Source: Prochlorococcus sp. AG-409-D09 (GTDB lineage: Bacteria > Cyanobacteriota > Cyanobacteriia > PCC-6307 > Cyanobiaceae). From it: a DNA stretch of 57,156 bases. Below, piece by piece: positions 28,797 to 37,452 of the stretch. Location of the stretch: contig QCJQ01000007.1 in assembly GCA_003215935.1 (NCBI GenBank), positions 1 through 57,156 on the forward strand. Reading direction: 5' to 3'. The position numbers and the translations under genes are program-made. Within the stretch, counting starts at the first letter, position 1, and the number at the start of each line of letters is the position of its first letter. The notes beneath the pieces were generated by a model. That model had not been told where the DNA came from, made no database searches, and saw only the letters and a list, made by a program, of their open reading frames with translations.

Positions 28797-29516
28797 ATGT
28801 CTACAATTCGAATTCAAAAATTAATTTCGCAAGCAGGTATTACCTCAAGAAGGAATGCAGAACGATTAATCCGCCAAGGAAGAATTTCTATTAATGGAAA
28901 GACAGCCTTACTAGGAGAAAAAGCTAATCCATCTAAAGATAATATTTACATTGATGGAACATTAATATCTTTAAAAATGATTCATAAAGTAATACTAATA
29001 AATAAGCCTATAGGAGTGATATCTACCTGCCGAGATCCTCAAGGGAGGAGAACAGTACTAGATCTAATACCATTAAGACTAAGGAAAGGAATGTATCCAA
29101 TAGGAAGGCTTGATTTAAACAGTAGAGGAGCACTTCTTCTCACTAATCACGGGGAATTAGCTCTAAGGTTAACTCACCCAAAATTTCGCCATACAAAAAC
29201 ATATGAAGTTTTGGTAAAAGGTATTCCTTCAGAAAAAATTCTTAATTTTTGGAGAGAAGGAATAATTATGGAGGGTGCAAGAACTCTTAAGGCAAAAGTA
29301 AAAATAATTAAAACAAAGAAAGAAAATGCTCTTCTTCAAATCATTTTAAAAGAAGGGCGTAATCGGCAAATCAGAAAAGTAGGAGATATGCTAGGTCACC
29401 CTGTAATAGATCTCAATAGAACTGCTATTAACAATTTAACAATAACCAAACTTAAAGAAGGAGATTGGAAATTACTTAAAAAAAGTCAATGGGAATATAT
29501 ATTAGATAAAAACTAG
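28797..29516 (+). CDS. rluB: RsuA/RluB-family pseudouridine synthase
   Basis: A 239-residue enzyme that isomerises uridine to pseudouridine in rRNA. The S4 RNA-binding domain comes first (RIQKLISQAGITSRRNAERLIRQ..., 4-60). The catalytic core has YPIGRLDLNSRGALLLTNHG with the catalytic Asp in GRLD, and KEGRNRQIRKVGDMLGHPV near the end. It could be RluB, RluE or RsuA; the S4 domain excludes RluE, and the sequence reads closer to RluB. A 12-base gap separates it from the next gene. Confidence 0.85.
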   Translation: MSTIRIQKLISQAGITSRRNAERLIRQGRISINGKTALLGEKANPSKDNIYIDGTLISLKMIHKVILINKPIGVISTCRDPQGRRTVLDLIPLRLRKGMYPIGRLDLNSRGALLLTNHGELALRLTHPKFRHTKTYEVLVKGIPSEKILNFWREGIIMEGARTLKAKVKIIKTKKENALLQIILKEGRNRQIRKVGDMLGHPVIDLNRTAINNLTITKLKEGDWKLLKKSQWEYILDKN

Positions 29517-29531
29517 GTATATAATATCTTG

Positions 29532-30023
29532 ATGAAAAAATCAACTCCTTTTAAATCATTAGAAACTAATGACTTTGATCATTCTGTGGAAAAGGATATA
29601 TTTTTAGAGGCTGGTATAACAATGAAAAAGAAAAGAGAAGACAAAAGAATTTCAATAACAAATTTATCAAAAAAAACAAAAATTTCTATAAATGTTATTG
29701 AAGCAATTGAAAAAGGTTGGACTGACAAACTTCCAGAGAAAACTTATTTAATTAGTATGATTAGAATCCTTGAAGATGAATTGAACTTACAAGAAGGAGC
29801 TCTAAACGTATTTCTAAAAAAAGACGATAGAATATCTTCAAATAAAGCCCTTCGATTTTTTACGCCTGGCAATATTGATATCTTCACAACATGGCATGGC
29901 AGCATAATATATATCGCAATAATGTTAATAAGCATTTTATTAATTAATAATTACAATATACATTTGATTAAAATAAATTCTAAAACAGTTCAGCCTATAT
30001 ATCCAGTTCTGACTAATGATTAA
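29532..30023 (+). CDS. Short RodZ-like helix-turn-helix membrane protein
   Basis: About 163 residues. The HTH_25-type N-terminal domain (about 28-88) contains KREDKRISITNLSKKTKISI and the GWTDKLPEKTYLISMIR segment that is typical of RodZ, where it binds MreB instead of DNA. A single membrane helix is at about 124-142 (IIYIAIMLISILLI), followed by only about 20 residues. RodZ proper has a large periplasmic domain, which is missing here. The ATG at 29532 is preferred over a TTG at 29529. Role in cell shape is inference. Confidence 0.65.
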   Translation: MKKSTPFKSLETNDFDHSVEKDIFLEAGITMKKKREDKRISITNLSKKTKISINVIEAIEKGWTDKLPEKTYLISMIRILEDELNLQEGALNVFLKKDDRISSNKALRFFTPGNIDIFTTWHGSIIYIAIMLISILLINNYNIHLIKINSKTVQPIYPVLTND

Positions 30024-30056
30024 AAGAGTTAATCTGAACATTAAGGTGAAATAGAT

Positions 30057-31592
30057 TCAAATTATCTTGTATAAAGTATTTCTATTAAAATTACAAGCTA
30101 ATTTACCATATTTTGAAATAGAGCTAATAAAATTACTATCAAATTCATTAATTCTCCAGCTCCAATTACCTGATTTCGTTCCTGGAGTATTAAAGCGATT
30201 ATGATCATCTAAAGATAACAAGTCCTGAATAGGAGCAATGAATAATTTCGTATCAGTTGCGAGTCCAATTTCTATTATTATCCAATTAGGATAATCATCT
30301 TTATACTTATATTTCTCTAAAATATTTTTCTTTTTACCTTCATCTAATTCATCCCACCAACTTAGAGTAGTTTGATTATCATGTGTTCCTGAATATACAA
30401 CCCAATTTGTTCCTTTTATGTTCTCGGGTAAATATGGATTATCTAAGTTACCATCAAAAGCAAATTGTAGAATCTTCATACCTGGCAACGCAAAATTATC
30501 CCTTAAGTCTTCTACTCCAGATGTAATAACTCCTAAATCTTCTGCAATTAATGGTAACTTCCCTCCAGAGTCCTTTTTCAACCAATTAAGTAATTCACAA
30601 CCAGGAGAAGGAAGCCAAAATCCTCTTTCCGCAGTTTCAGCATTTCCTGATACTGCCCAAAATGAATTTAATGCTCTGAAATGATCCAATCTCAATAAAT
30701 CTACTTGCTCTAAATGTCTAGCAAATCTATTTCTCCACCATTTAAAATTGGAAGATTTATGCCTATTCCATCTATAAACTGGATTCCCCCAAAGCTGTCC
30801 AGTACTAGAAAAATAATCTGGGGGAACTCCACTCTGAAGATAAAGTTCACCGTTTTCAAAAACTGAGAACAATGAGCGATGGCTCCAAACATCAGCACTA
30901 TCTCTAGAAACATAAAAAGGTAAATCTCCAAATAATAAAACACCCATTTCATTAGCTAATTTTCTTAAAGATTTCCATTGTCTATCTAAATGCCACTGCA
31001 TTAATTTATGGCTAAGAATATTTTTATAAAATATTTTCTTACATTTAGCCAAGGACTCTTTCTTTCTCAAGGCAAACTCTGTAGGCCATTCCCACCAAGG
31101 CTTATTATTATACTGTCGACGTAATTCTAAAAAGATAGCGTGCTCATCAAGCCAAAACTGCTTACGACACCAATCTTCAAATTCAATTTGATTTTGAATA
31201 GATTGATTATCCCATTCCTTAATCAATAATTCGGCAATTTTCTGACTACGAAACTCGGCTAACTCAAAATTCAAACCACTATTTTTATTGTTTTCGAATT
31301 TCTGTAGACATTCTGCAGTTTCTAATGATAAATATCCTTCTGAGATCAAATCATCTAAATCAATAAACCAAGGGTTATAAGCAAAGCTAGAAGGAGAACT
31401 ATACGGAGAACCTAAGGAATCTGTAGGAGCAAGTGGTAAAAATTGCCACACACCAATTCCATTAGTTGCAAGATGTTTTATCCAATTTCTAGCTTCAGCT
31501 CCAAAACTTCCACAAAAAGGTGTTCCAGGTAAAGAAGAAGGATGAAGCAAAATTCCAATTGCTTTATTTTCTTTATGAAAAGTTTCATCCAT
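30057..31592 (-). CDS. malQ: 4-alpha-glucanotransferase (amylomaltase)
   Basis: A 511-residue GH77 enzyme that transfers maltooligosaccharides between glucans during glycogen turnover. It opens with ILLHPSSLPGTPFCGSFG, typical of cyanobacterial and plant D-enzyme. The nucleophile segment is LLRLDHFRALNSFWAV (Asp). The acid/base is in LIAEDLGVIT (Glu). The transition-state stabiliser is in YSGTHDNQTTLSWW (Asp). Length is normal. It converges with the RodZ-like gene. Confidence 0.95.
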   Translation of the reverse strand: MDETFHKENKAIGILLHPSSLPGTPFCGSFGAEARNWIKHLATNGIGVWQFLPLAPTDSLGSPYSSPSSFAYNPWFIDLDDLISEGYLSLETAECLQKFENNKNSGLNFELAEFRSQKIAELLIKEWDNQSIQNQIEFEDWCRKQFWLDEHAIFLELRRQYNNKPWWEWPTEFALRKKESLAKCKKIFYKNILSHKLMQWHLDRQWKSLRKLANEMGVLLFGDLPFYVSRDSADVWSHRSLFSVFENGELYLQSGVPPDYFSSTGQLWGNPVYRWNRHKSSNFKWWRNRFARHLEQVDLLRLDHFRALNSFWAVSGNAETAERGFWLPSPGCELLNWLKKDSGGKLPLIAEDLGVITSGVEDLRDNFALPGMKILQFAFDGNLDNPYLPENIKGTNWVVYSGTHDNQTTLSWWDELDEGKKKNILEKYKYKDDYPNWIIIEIGLATDTKLFIAPIQDLLSLDDHNRFNTPGTKSGNWSWRINEFDSNFISSISKYGKLACNFNRNTLYKII

Positions 31593-31662
31593 TATGAAAA
31601 CATAAATACAATTTCACATGTAAATTATTTGTTAATTCCAATAGAGTGAAGCCACAAGAAAA

Positions 31663-31857
31663 ATGTATCGCATTTTTGGGAAACATCCAGGAAAAACAAT
31701 ACATCGCATTGGAGTTGCATTTGGTGGTATTTTCATTACCAGTACTATCATTAATGTTATTTGGTCTTTTAACTATCAATTCTCTTCTAATCCAAATATA
31801 AAATCAACCAATGAAAATAAATTTGATTCTATAACCACTAAGAATAATCTGAATTAG
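31663..31857 (+). CDS. Possible small membrane protein
   Basis: A 64-residue reading frame starting at ATG. It has a basic N-terminus (MYRIFGKHPGKTIHR), one predicted membrane helix at about 17-36 (GVAFGGIFITSTIINVIWSF) and a polar Asn/Ser-rich tail. The positive-inside layout makes it plausible as a small single-pass protein, but I do not recognise a family. It lies alone between malQ (divergent) and a 700-base non-coding stretch. May be spurious. Confidence 0.45.
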   Translation: MYRIFGKHPGKTIHRIGVAFGGIFITSTIINVIWSFNYQFSSNPNIKSTNENKFDSITTKNNLN

Positions 31858-32532
31858 TGATTAGTTTAATGATTAATCATTTTAACTAATTATCCATTTA
31901 ATAAATATGATAAAATTGCAAAATAGATATAACATTACTTAATATTTCACTCTTATAGATGTAAATAATATATAGCAATTAAAATTAATTGGAAATTTCT
32001 TTTAAATTAAAATTAAGAGATATTAATTCATGATTTTATAGATCTCATCAATAATTGAAACGAAATTCAAATTTTTATTATTCCTTAAATTCAACATGGG
32101 AAATAACATCAAAGATAATACAAAGTCTAAAATCCATTCTTATAAATAAGTCTACCAGCCGAAGTTAAATGACATAAACTCTTAGACAAAAAGTTTCTTA
32201 AACAAACCAAAATATACATAGTTATCAGGTCGTTGATCTTTGCAATTGCCATTACACAAAGAATTTTAGACTTCGTTCATTTCGAAATTCATTCAACTAT
32301 CTCATAACTTCAGAATGAACCATTCCCATATCATCGAAAATCTGAGCTCAGTCATAGAGTGAATAGGTAAAGAGTCCAGAACTTTTAAGGTAAGTCACAG
32401 TAGAACATTTCGAAAATTTCACCTCAAAACCCCTGAAAAGGCAGCCGATCAGGTCTACAAGGAATCTTTTGATAAGTCTCCAAATCCAACCAAAAAATCA
32501 ATTTTGTAACCAGATAACTAACTGAATAGTAC
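31858..32532. other. Long non-coding stretch upstream of prs
   Basis: No convincing gene. The first 240 bases are very AT-rich. From about 32150 on, base composition is more even and several structures appear. TTCATTC (32288-32294) can pair with GAATGAA (32313-32319); GTTCATT (32275-32281) competes for the same partner. There is a 10-base palindrome CTGAGCTCAG (32342-32351) and a CCTGA/TCAGG stem (32432-32436 with 32449-32453). CATTTCGAAA occurs twice (32278-32287; 32406-32415). A small RNA or long regulatory leader is possible. Confidence 0.4.
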
Positions 32533-32535
32533 GAT

Positions 32536-32544
32536 TGGTATTAT
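32536..32544 (+). promoter_or_regulatory. Extended -10 promoter of prs
   Basis: TGGTATTAT fits the extended -10 pattern TGnTATaaT. No convincing -35 lies 17 bases upstream. The predicted transcript would begin near 32551, leaving only about 10 bases before the GTG start of prs. The 10-base core GATTGGTATT also precedes petH. Confidence 0.45.
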
Positions 32545-32560
32545 CCAGTTTGATTGCGGC

Positions 32561-33562
32561 GTGCTCGTGCCTAGTTTCCTCACCGCAACACAAAAGAAAA
32601 AAGCTGATCTTCCCCACAAAACAAGTAGACTCAAACTAATTAGTGGGACATCAAATATATCATTAGCAAAAGAGATAGCTGCCTATATGGGAATCAATGA
32701 TGTCCCATTAGTTTCAAAGAGATTTGCTGACGGGGAACTTTACGTTCAAATACAACAATCAATTCGTGGATGTGATGTATTTCTTATTCAACCAACATGT
32801 GCTCCGGTCAACGATTGTTTAATGGAGTTAATGATAATGGTTGACGCTTGTAAAAGAGCTTCTGCTAGGCAAATCACAGCGGTCATTCCTTACTACGGCT
32901 ATGCAAGGGCAGACAGAAAAACTGCAGGTAGAGAATCTATTACTGCAAAATTAACTGCAAATATCCTTGTTGAATCAGGAGTAGATAGAGTATTGGCTAT
33001 GGATCTTCATTCAGCTCAAATACAAGGTTACTTTGATATTCCATGTGACCATATTTATGGATCTCCAGTATTAGTTGATTATTTATCCACTAAAAATTTA
33101 GGAGAAGTAGTTGTAGTTTCACCAGATGTTGGTGGTGTCGCTAGAGCTAGAGCTTTTGCCAAACAAATGAAAGATGCACCTTTAGCAATTATTGATAAGA
33201 GAAGATCAGCCCACAACGTTGCAGAAAGTCTTACTGTAATTGGTGAAGTTAAGAATAAAACTGCAATTTTAATAGATGACATGATTGATACAGGTGGAAC
33301 CATTTGTGCTGGAGCTGAACTGCTTAGAAAAGAAGGAGCCAAAAGAGTTATTGCATGTGCTTCACATCCAGTTTTTTCTCCTCCTGCCTATGAGCGATTA
33401 TCTGTAGATGGCTTATTTGAACAAGTAGTAGTTACAAATAGTATTCCAATAGAAGAATCAAAAAAATTCAAACAATTAAAAATACTATCTGTTGCAAATA
33501 TGTTAGGTGAAGCAATTTGGAGAATCCATGAAGAGAGTTCAGTAAGCTCTATGTTCCGTTAA
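32561..33562 (+). CDS. prs: Ribose-phosphate pyrophosphokinase
   Basis: A 333-residue enzyme making PRPP from ribose 5-phosphate and ATP for nucleotides, His and Trp. Motifs: LKLISGTSN, RFADGELYVQIQ, the flexible loop with YYGYARADRKT, and the PRPP-binding AILIDDMIDTGGTI. Length is normal once the short N-terminal extension is allowed for. The GTG at 32561 is taken as start; a second GTG at 32567 is equally possible. It converges with pepN after 3 bases. Confidence 0.95.
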   Translation: MLVPSFLTATQKKKADLPHKTSRLKLISGTSNISLAKEIAAYMGINDVPLVSKRFADGELYVQIQQSIRGCDVFLIQPTCAPVNDCLMELMIMVDACKRASARQITAVIPYYGYARADRKTAGRESITAKLTANILVESGVDRVLAMDLHSAQIQGYFDIPCDHIYGSPVLVDYLSTKNLGEVVVVSPDVGGVARARAFAKQMKDAPLAIIDKRRSAHNVAESLTVIGEVKNKTAILIDDMIDTGGTICAGAELLRKEGAKRVIACASHPVFSPPAYERLSVDGLFEQVVVTNSIPIEESKKFKQLKILSVANMLGEAIWRIHEESSVSSMFR

Positions 33563-33565
33563 AGT

Positions 33566-36166
33566 TTATTGCATCATAAGATCTACTACTTCCCTCGTAT
33601 TTGATGACAGTTTCGTTTTATTTAAATAATTTATAGCATTATACATTTGCATCCTATTTAGTTCTTTATAATTTCTCCATCGACTAAATATTTTCGATAA
33701 TCTTGACGCTGTAATTGGATTTCTACAATCAACTAATTTAATTTGTTCTGCTAGAAACATATAACCACTTCCATCAATCGAATGAAATGCCTTAACGTTT
33801 CTAGAAAAGCCTCCTAATACAGCTCTGACTGAATTTGGAGCAATAGGATCAAAACGAGCATGTTGTAATAATTTTTGAGTGTGACTTAAAGCATTAATTC
33901 TTGGCATTGAAGCCTCTAAAGTAAACCATACGTCGAGAACTACTGAATTGTTTTTCCAACGATTATAAAACCATTCCATCGCACCTTTACGTTCAACACA
34001 ATCACAAGCTTGCAGAGAATTTAAAGCTGCTCTGGCAATAGTCATAGAATTTGACCTCACTTTATTTAGTAGGAACTTCCTAATATTTAAATCACCACTA
34101 AATATTAAAATTCTCCAAATGACCTCAATTAATTTCCTTTCTCCCTGACCGTTTGGCCATTGAGAGTCAAATTGATCACTATATTGATTAGATAATTCAT
34201 AAAGAGGATTAAAAAGGGATGTAGCAATTAAAGAATTTAAATATTCATGTGATTCATATAAAGAAATAGGATTAACTAGTTCTTTTGAAATTTGTAGTTC
34301 CTCTAAACTTGGAATAGTTAAAAGAGATGCTAAAAAAGATGGATTCTTACTTTTAAATCTATCTATAAGGTTAGTAATAGTGTTTATAAGCTTCTGGTCA
34401 AGTTCTTCATCAGCCAAATAATACGCTCTCAAAATGATACTTCTTTTCATTAAATTTTGAAATGCATCCCATATAGAAAAGAGATCATTGTCGTAATTGA
34501 CTAAATCTAAAGTTTCATCAATAGATAAATCTGTCTCCCACTTTACAGGTGCAGAAAAATCACGAAAAACGGATATCAGTGGTATCTTTTGAGATGAAGG
34601 TAAATTAGAAAATTCTAAGGATTGTTCTTTCTGTGTGATAACCAACAATTGCTCTTCCCTAGAAGATTTATTTAATATTAACGAAAATTTAATTGGAATA
34701 ACTAAGGGTTTTTTATTTACAGAATCAAAGATTTGTTTAAATCTTAGCCTTAATTTATTTTCTTCAGGAATCCAAAATCTCTCAATAGAAATAATAGGAG
34801 TTCCAGATTGGTAATACCAAAGTAAAAATTGATTAATATCAAATCCAATATTTAAATTATTTTTAATCGCTTCTTGAAATATTGAATTTACATAATCTTC
34901 CGTAGTCGCAGCACAACCATCAAAATTTTTAAAATAAGCTTTGGTCCCAGAAAAGAAGATTTCATCTCCTAGCAAAATTTTCAACATCCTTATTAATTCA
35001 GCACCCTTTTCATAAATAGTTGTTGTATAAAAATTATCAATTGAAGAGTATTCATTAGGCTTTACAGCATGTGAAGTTGGACCTGAATCTTCAGAGAATT
35101 GAACTGATCTTAATAGAGAAACATCTTCTATTCTTTTTAAAGAGCGTGAATGCAGGTCCGATGTAAATGATTGATCTCTAAAGACAGTTAATCCTTCTTT
35201 TAAAGACAACTGGAACCAATCTCTGCAAGTAACTCTATTGCCAGACCAATTATGAAAGTATTCATGGGCAATAACACTTTCAATTCTTTCTAATTCTGCA
35301 TCTGTAGTTGTCTCTGAATCAGCTAAAATAAGCTTAGAATTAAAAATATTAAGTCCTTTATTTTCCATAGCACCCATATTAAAGTGTCTTATTGCAACAA
35401 CATTAAATTGATTTAAATCATATTCTAAGCCGTATATTTCCTCATCCCACTTCATTGATCTTTTAATTGAATTCATAGCATGTTTTGTATATTTCTGATC
35501 TCCATCTTCTACATATATTGCTATATCAACAGGTTTACCTGAAGATGTAATAAAAGTATCTCTTACATCAACTAATTTACCTGCAACCAATGCAAATAAA
35601 TATGATGGCTTAGGGAAAGGGTCATCCCATACAAATTCGTGTCTCAAGTCATCATCTAAAATCTTTGAGTGTTTTATTTTGTTTCCATTTGATAAGAGGA
35701 CAGGGTAATCATCAATTTTAGCTTCAATTCTGACTCTAAATTTACTTAAAATATCAGGTCTATCTGGATGATAACAAATACGTCTAAACCCTTCTGCTTC
35801 GCATTGGCTTGTTAATATCTCACCACTAGAGTAAAGACCTTCTAAGGAAGAATTTGAAAAAGGATTTATAGTGCTAAAAATTGTCAATTTAAAACAAGAT
35901 TCTTTAGGATAAAGAATAGTCAGCTCTTCATTAGTTACAGAATACATCTCACTATCAATTTCAATATCATCTATTTCGATTTTATTGATTTTAATATCAA
36001 TCCCCTTAAGGATTAAAGGTAAATCAACTTCAGGAAGTGGAATAATATGCATACTAGATATAACTTCAACTAAATTATTTCTTATTCGAAAATCTAAATA
36101 TATTTCAGGTATCTCAAAACCAAATGGTTTGTAATCAGATAATTTAACTTTCTGTATTTTTTTCAT
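33566..36166 (-). CDS. pepN: Aminopeptidase N
   Basis: An 866-residue M1 metallopeptidase that removes N-terminal residues from peptides. The substrate motif is GAMENKG. The zinc site is HEYFHNW followed by the second Glu in SLKEGLTVFRDQ. The catalytic Tyr region TIYEKGAELIRML is present. The C-terminal helical domain ends with NRMQMYNAINYLNKT. The gram-negative/cyanobacterial PepN length is about 870, so the gene is intact. Start ATG at 36166. Confidence 0.95.
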   Translation of the reverse strand: MKKIQKVKLSDYKPFGFEIPEIYLDFRIRNNLVEVISSMHIIPLPEVDLPLILKGIDIKINKIEIDDIEIDSEMYSVTNEELTILYPKESCFKLTIFSTINPFSNSSLEGLYSSGEILTSQCEAEGFRRICYHPDRPDILSKFRVRIEAKIDDYPVLLSNGNKIKHSKILDDDLRHEFVWDDPFPKPSYLFALVAGKLVDVRDTFITSSGKPVDIAIYVEDGDQKYTKHAMNSIKRSMKWDEEIYGLEYDLNQFNVVAIRHFNMGAMENKGLNIFNSKLILADSETTTDAELERIESVIAHEYFHNWSGNRVTCRDWFQLSLKEGLTVFRDQSFTSDLHSRSLKRIEDVSLLRSVQFSEDSGPTSHAVKPNEYSSIDNFYTTTIYEKGAELIRMLKILLGDEIFFSGTKAYFKNFDGCAATTEDYVNSIFQEAIKNNLNIGFDINQFLLWYYQSGTPIISIERFWIPEENKLRLRFKQIFDSVNKKPLVIPIKFSLILNKSSREEQLLVITQKEQSLEFSNLPSSQKIPLISVFRDFSAPVKWETDLSIDETLDLVNYDNDLFSIWDAFQNLMKRSIILRAYYLADEELDQKLINTITNLIDRFKSKNPSFLASLLTIPSLEELQISKELVNPISLYESHEYLNSLIATSLFNPLYELSNQYSDQFDSQWPNGQGERKLIEVIWRILIFSGDLNIRKFLLNKVRSNSMTIARAALNSLQACDCVERKGAMEWFYNRWKNNSVVLDVWFTLEASMPRINALSHTQKLLQHARFDPIAPNSVRAVLGGFSRNVKAFHSIDGSGYMFLAEQIKLVDCRNPITASRLSKIFSRWRNYKELNRMQMYNAINYLNKTKLSSNTREVVDLMMQ

Positions 36167-36215
36167 TAATATAAAAGAATTTCAAAGATACTTAAGTAGT
36201 CTTAATATAAGTTGA

Positions 36216-36683
36216 TTATTTATCCTTACTATCTTTAAGTTTGTCTAAAAATTCTTGAAACTTATCCTTATCTTTATCAGGTACTTTTGTTGGACAAGCT
36301 GCTATCGCTCCTTCTAGAAGCTGTATTTGAGACCCATTATAAATTTGTTTTCTAGATAATTGTTTATCGCCTAATTCTTCAATCAAACCTCCATGTTTTT
36401 TTTCTATTAATGCAGCAAAATTAGTTGATGCAATTGCAAGTGCTTTAGAGAAATCGACCTCGGCTTGTCGAGCTATACAAATATAATTTATACCTATCCT
36501 CCTGTATAAATTAACATCTTCTTTTGTAGCAGATAAATCTAAAGAATTAGCAACATCCTTAGATTCTTCACTTGATCTGCTGGGATTAGATATTTTTGAA
36601 GCATTGCAACCGGCAATAGCTAACGAGATCAACACAAAGGTTGGGGCAATAAATTTGCGCAAGGGGAAAGTAGCAATACTCAA
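36216..36683 (-). CDS. Predicted lipoprotein, unknown function
   Basis: A 155-residue protein with a lipoprotein signal peptide: hydrophobic core at about 11-24 and lipobox LAIAGC (Cys26). The mature part is helical and charged, with cysteines at about 69 (YICIARQAEVDF) and 134 (AIAACPTKVP) and a Lys/Asp-rich end. No family recognised. It starts 49 bases upstream of pepN on the same strand, so they may share a transcript. Confidence 0.65.
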   Translation of the reverse strand: MSIATFPLRKFIAPTFVLISLAIAGCNASKISNPSRSSEESKDVANSLDLSATKEDVNLYRRIGINYICIARQAEVDFSKALAIASTNFAALIEKKHGGLIEELGDKQLSRKQIYNGSQIQLLEGAIAACPTKVPDKDKDKFQEFLDKLKDSKDK

Positions 36684-36699
36684 AGCTTAATACACGAAC

Positions 36700-36724
36700 A
36701 AAAATAAGCTTAGTTTTTTAAGCT
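36700..36724 (-). terminator. Candidate Rho-independent terminator after the 36806-37348 gene
   Basis: Read on the minus strand there is a perfect 6-base stem AGCTTA/TAAGCT (36719-36724 with 36707-36712), a 6-base loop, then TATTTTTG. The stem is AT-rich, so it is weak, but position and T run suit termination of the upstream minus-strand gene. Confidence 0.45.
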
Positions 36725-36805
36725 AAAGGCATGATACTTAAAGTTTTCGCACCATTTCAAGATTAATCATCAAACAAAAATCTATAAACGCTATTAAAAA
36801 GACCT

Positions 36806-37348
36806 TTAAGATCTTATTTCATGATGATATTCAACCAATTTCAAGTCATTATTGAACCAACTATAAACAACCCTTGATCTGTATTTATCATCATCGAGTA
36901 ATCTAACATGTTCTAAAGAATCGTAGGAATCAGAATTAGATTGAAAAATTAACTCATGCTCATCAACCTGTCTAATACTAGAAATAATGCGTGTATCAAA
37001 AGCAGAAGAACTCTTTTGATACAATTGATGTCCTATAATATATACATCTATTTCACCTTGACTATTGAAATATGGTTTAAGATTTAATTGACAATCTTCT
37101 GTGTCAGACCACCAACTAATAATATAACTATCATCATCATTATTTTGAGAAATATTTTTTTCCACTTTTCTAAACATAGAAATATTAAATACTTCTTCTT
37201 CAACTAAATACGTGCTGCAAGATTTCCATAACCCTATATTTCTGTTAAACCACCGATTTAAATTATTGTCAAACTTAATTCTCATCCTCCCAATTTTTGA
37301 ATTAGGAACTTTAGGAAAATTAAGACCTTTAAAATCAGTTGAATGCAT
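36806..37348 (-). CDS. Hypothetical protein, possibly lipocalin-like
   Basis: A 180-residue soluble protein that I do not recognise with certainty. A helix, LNRWFNRNIGLWKSCSTYLV, is followed by alternating strands (FNISMFRKVEKN, YIISWWSDT, ELIFQSNSD, RSRVVYSWFNNDLKLVEYHHEIR). This rhythm of an initial F...W....S helix and a ten-strand barrel recalls the CpcS/CpeS and DUF3598 lipocalin-like families, whose members attach or handle bilins, but key residues cannot be confirmed. It diverges from sasA across 104 bases. Confidence 0.55.
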   Translation of the reverse strand: MHSTDFKGLNFPKVPNSKIGRMRIKFDNNLNRWFNRNIGLWKSCSTYLVEEEVFNISMFRKVEKNISQNNDDDSYIISWWSDTEDCQLNLKPYFNSQGEIDVYIIGHQLYQKSSSAFDTRIISSIRQVDEHELIFQSNSDSYDSLEHVRLLDDDKYRSRVVYSWFNNDLKLVEYHHEIRS

Positions 37349-37452
37349 TATGAAGCCAAACTTATTTAAGATGTATATTTAATACTTAGCAATTTTGGCA
37401 CTGATGTATCACTACCTTAATGTGTTCATAACATTCAGAGAAGTTCGACACT

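Noticed and set aside
31585-31779. A 64-codon minus-strand frame overlapping the malQ start
   Set aside because: It overlaps malQ and the plus-strand small membrane frame, with no protein-like pattern; likely a shadow.
32432-32470. GATCAGGTCTACAAGGAA, reminiscent of the SRP (4.5S) RNA core
   Set aside because: The SRP motif needs GGTCAGGTCCGGAAGGAAGCAG with flanking complementarity; here the GGAAGCAG side is missing and no long hairpin forms around it.
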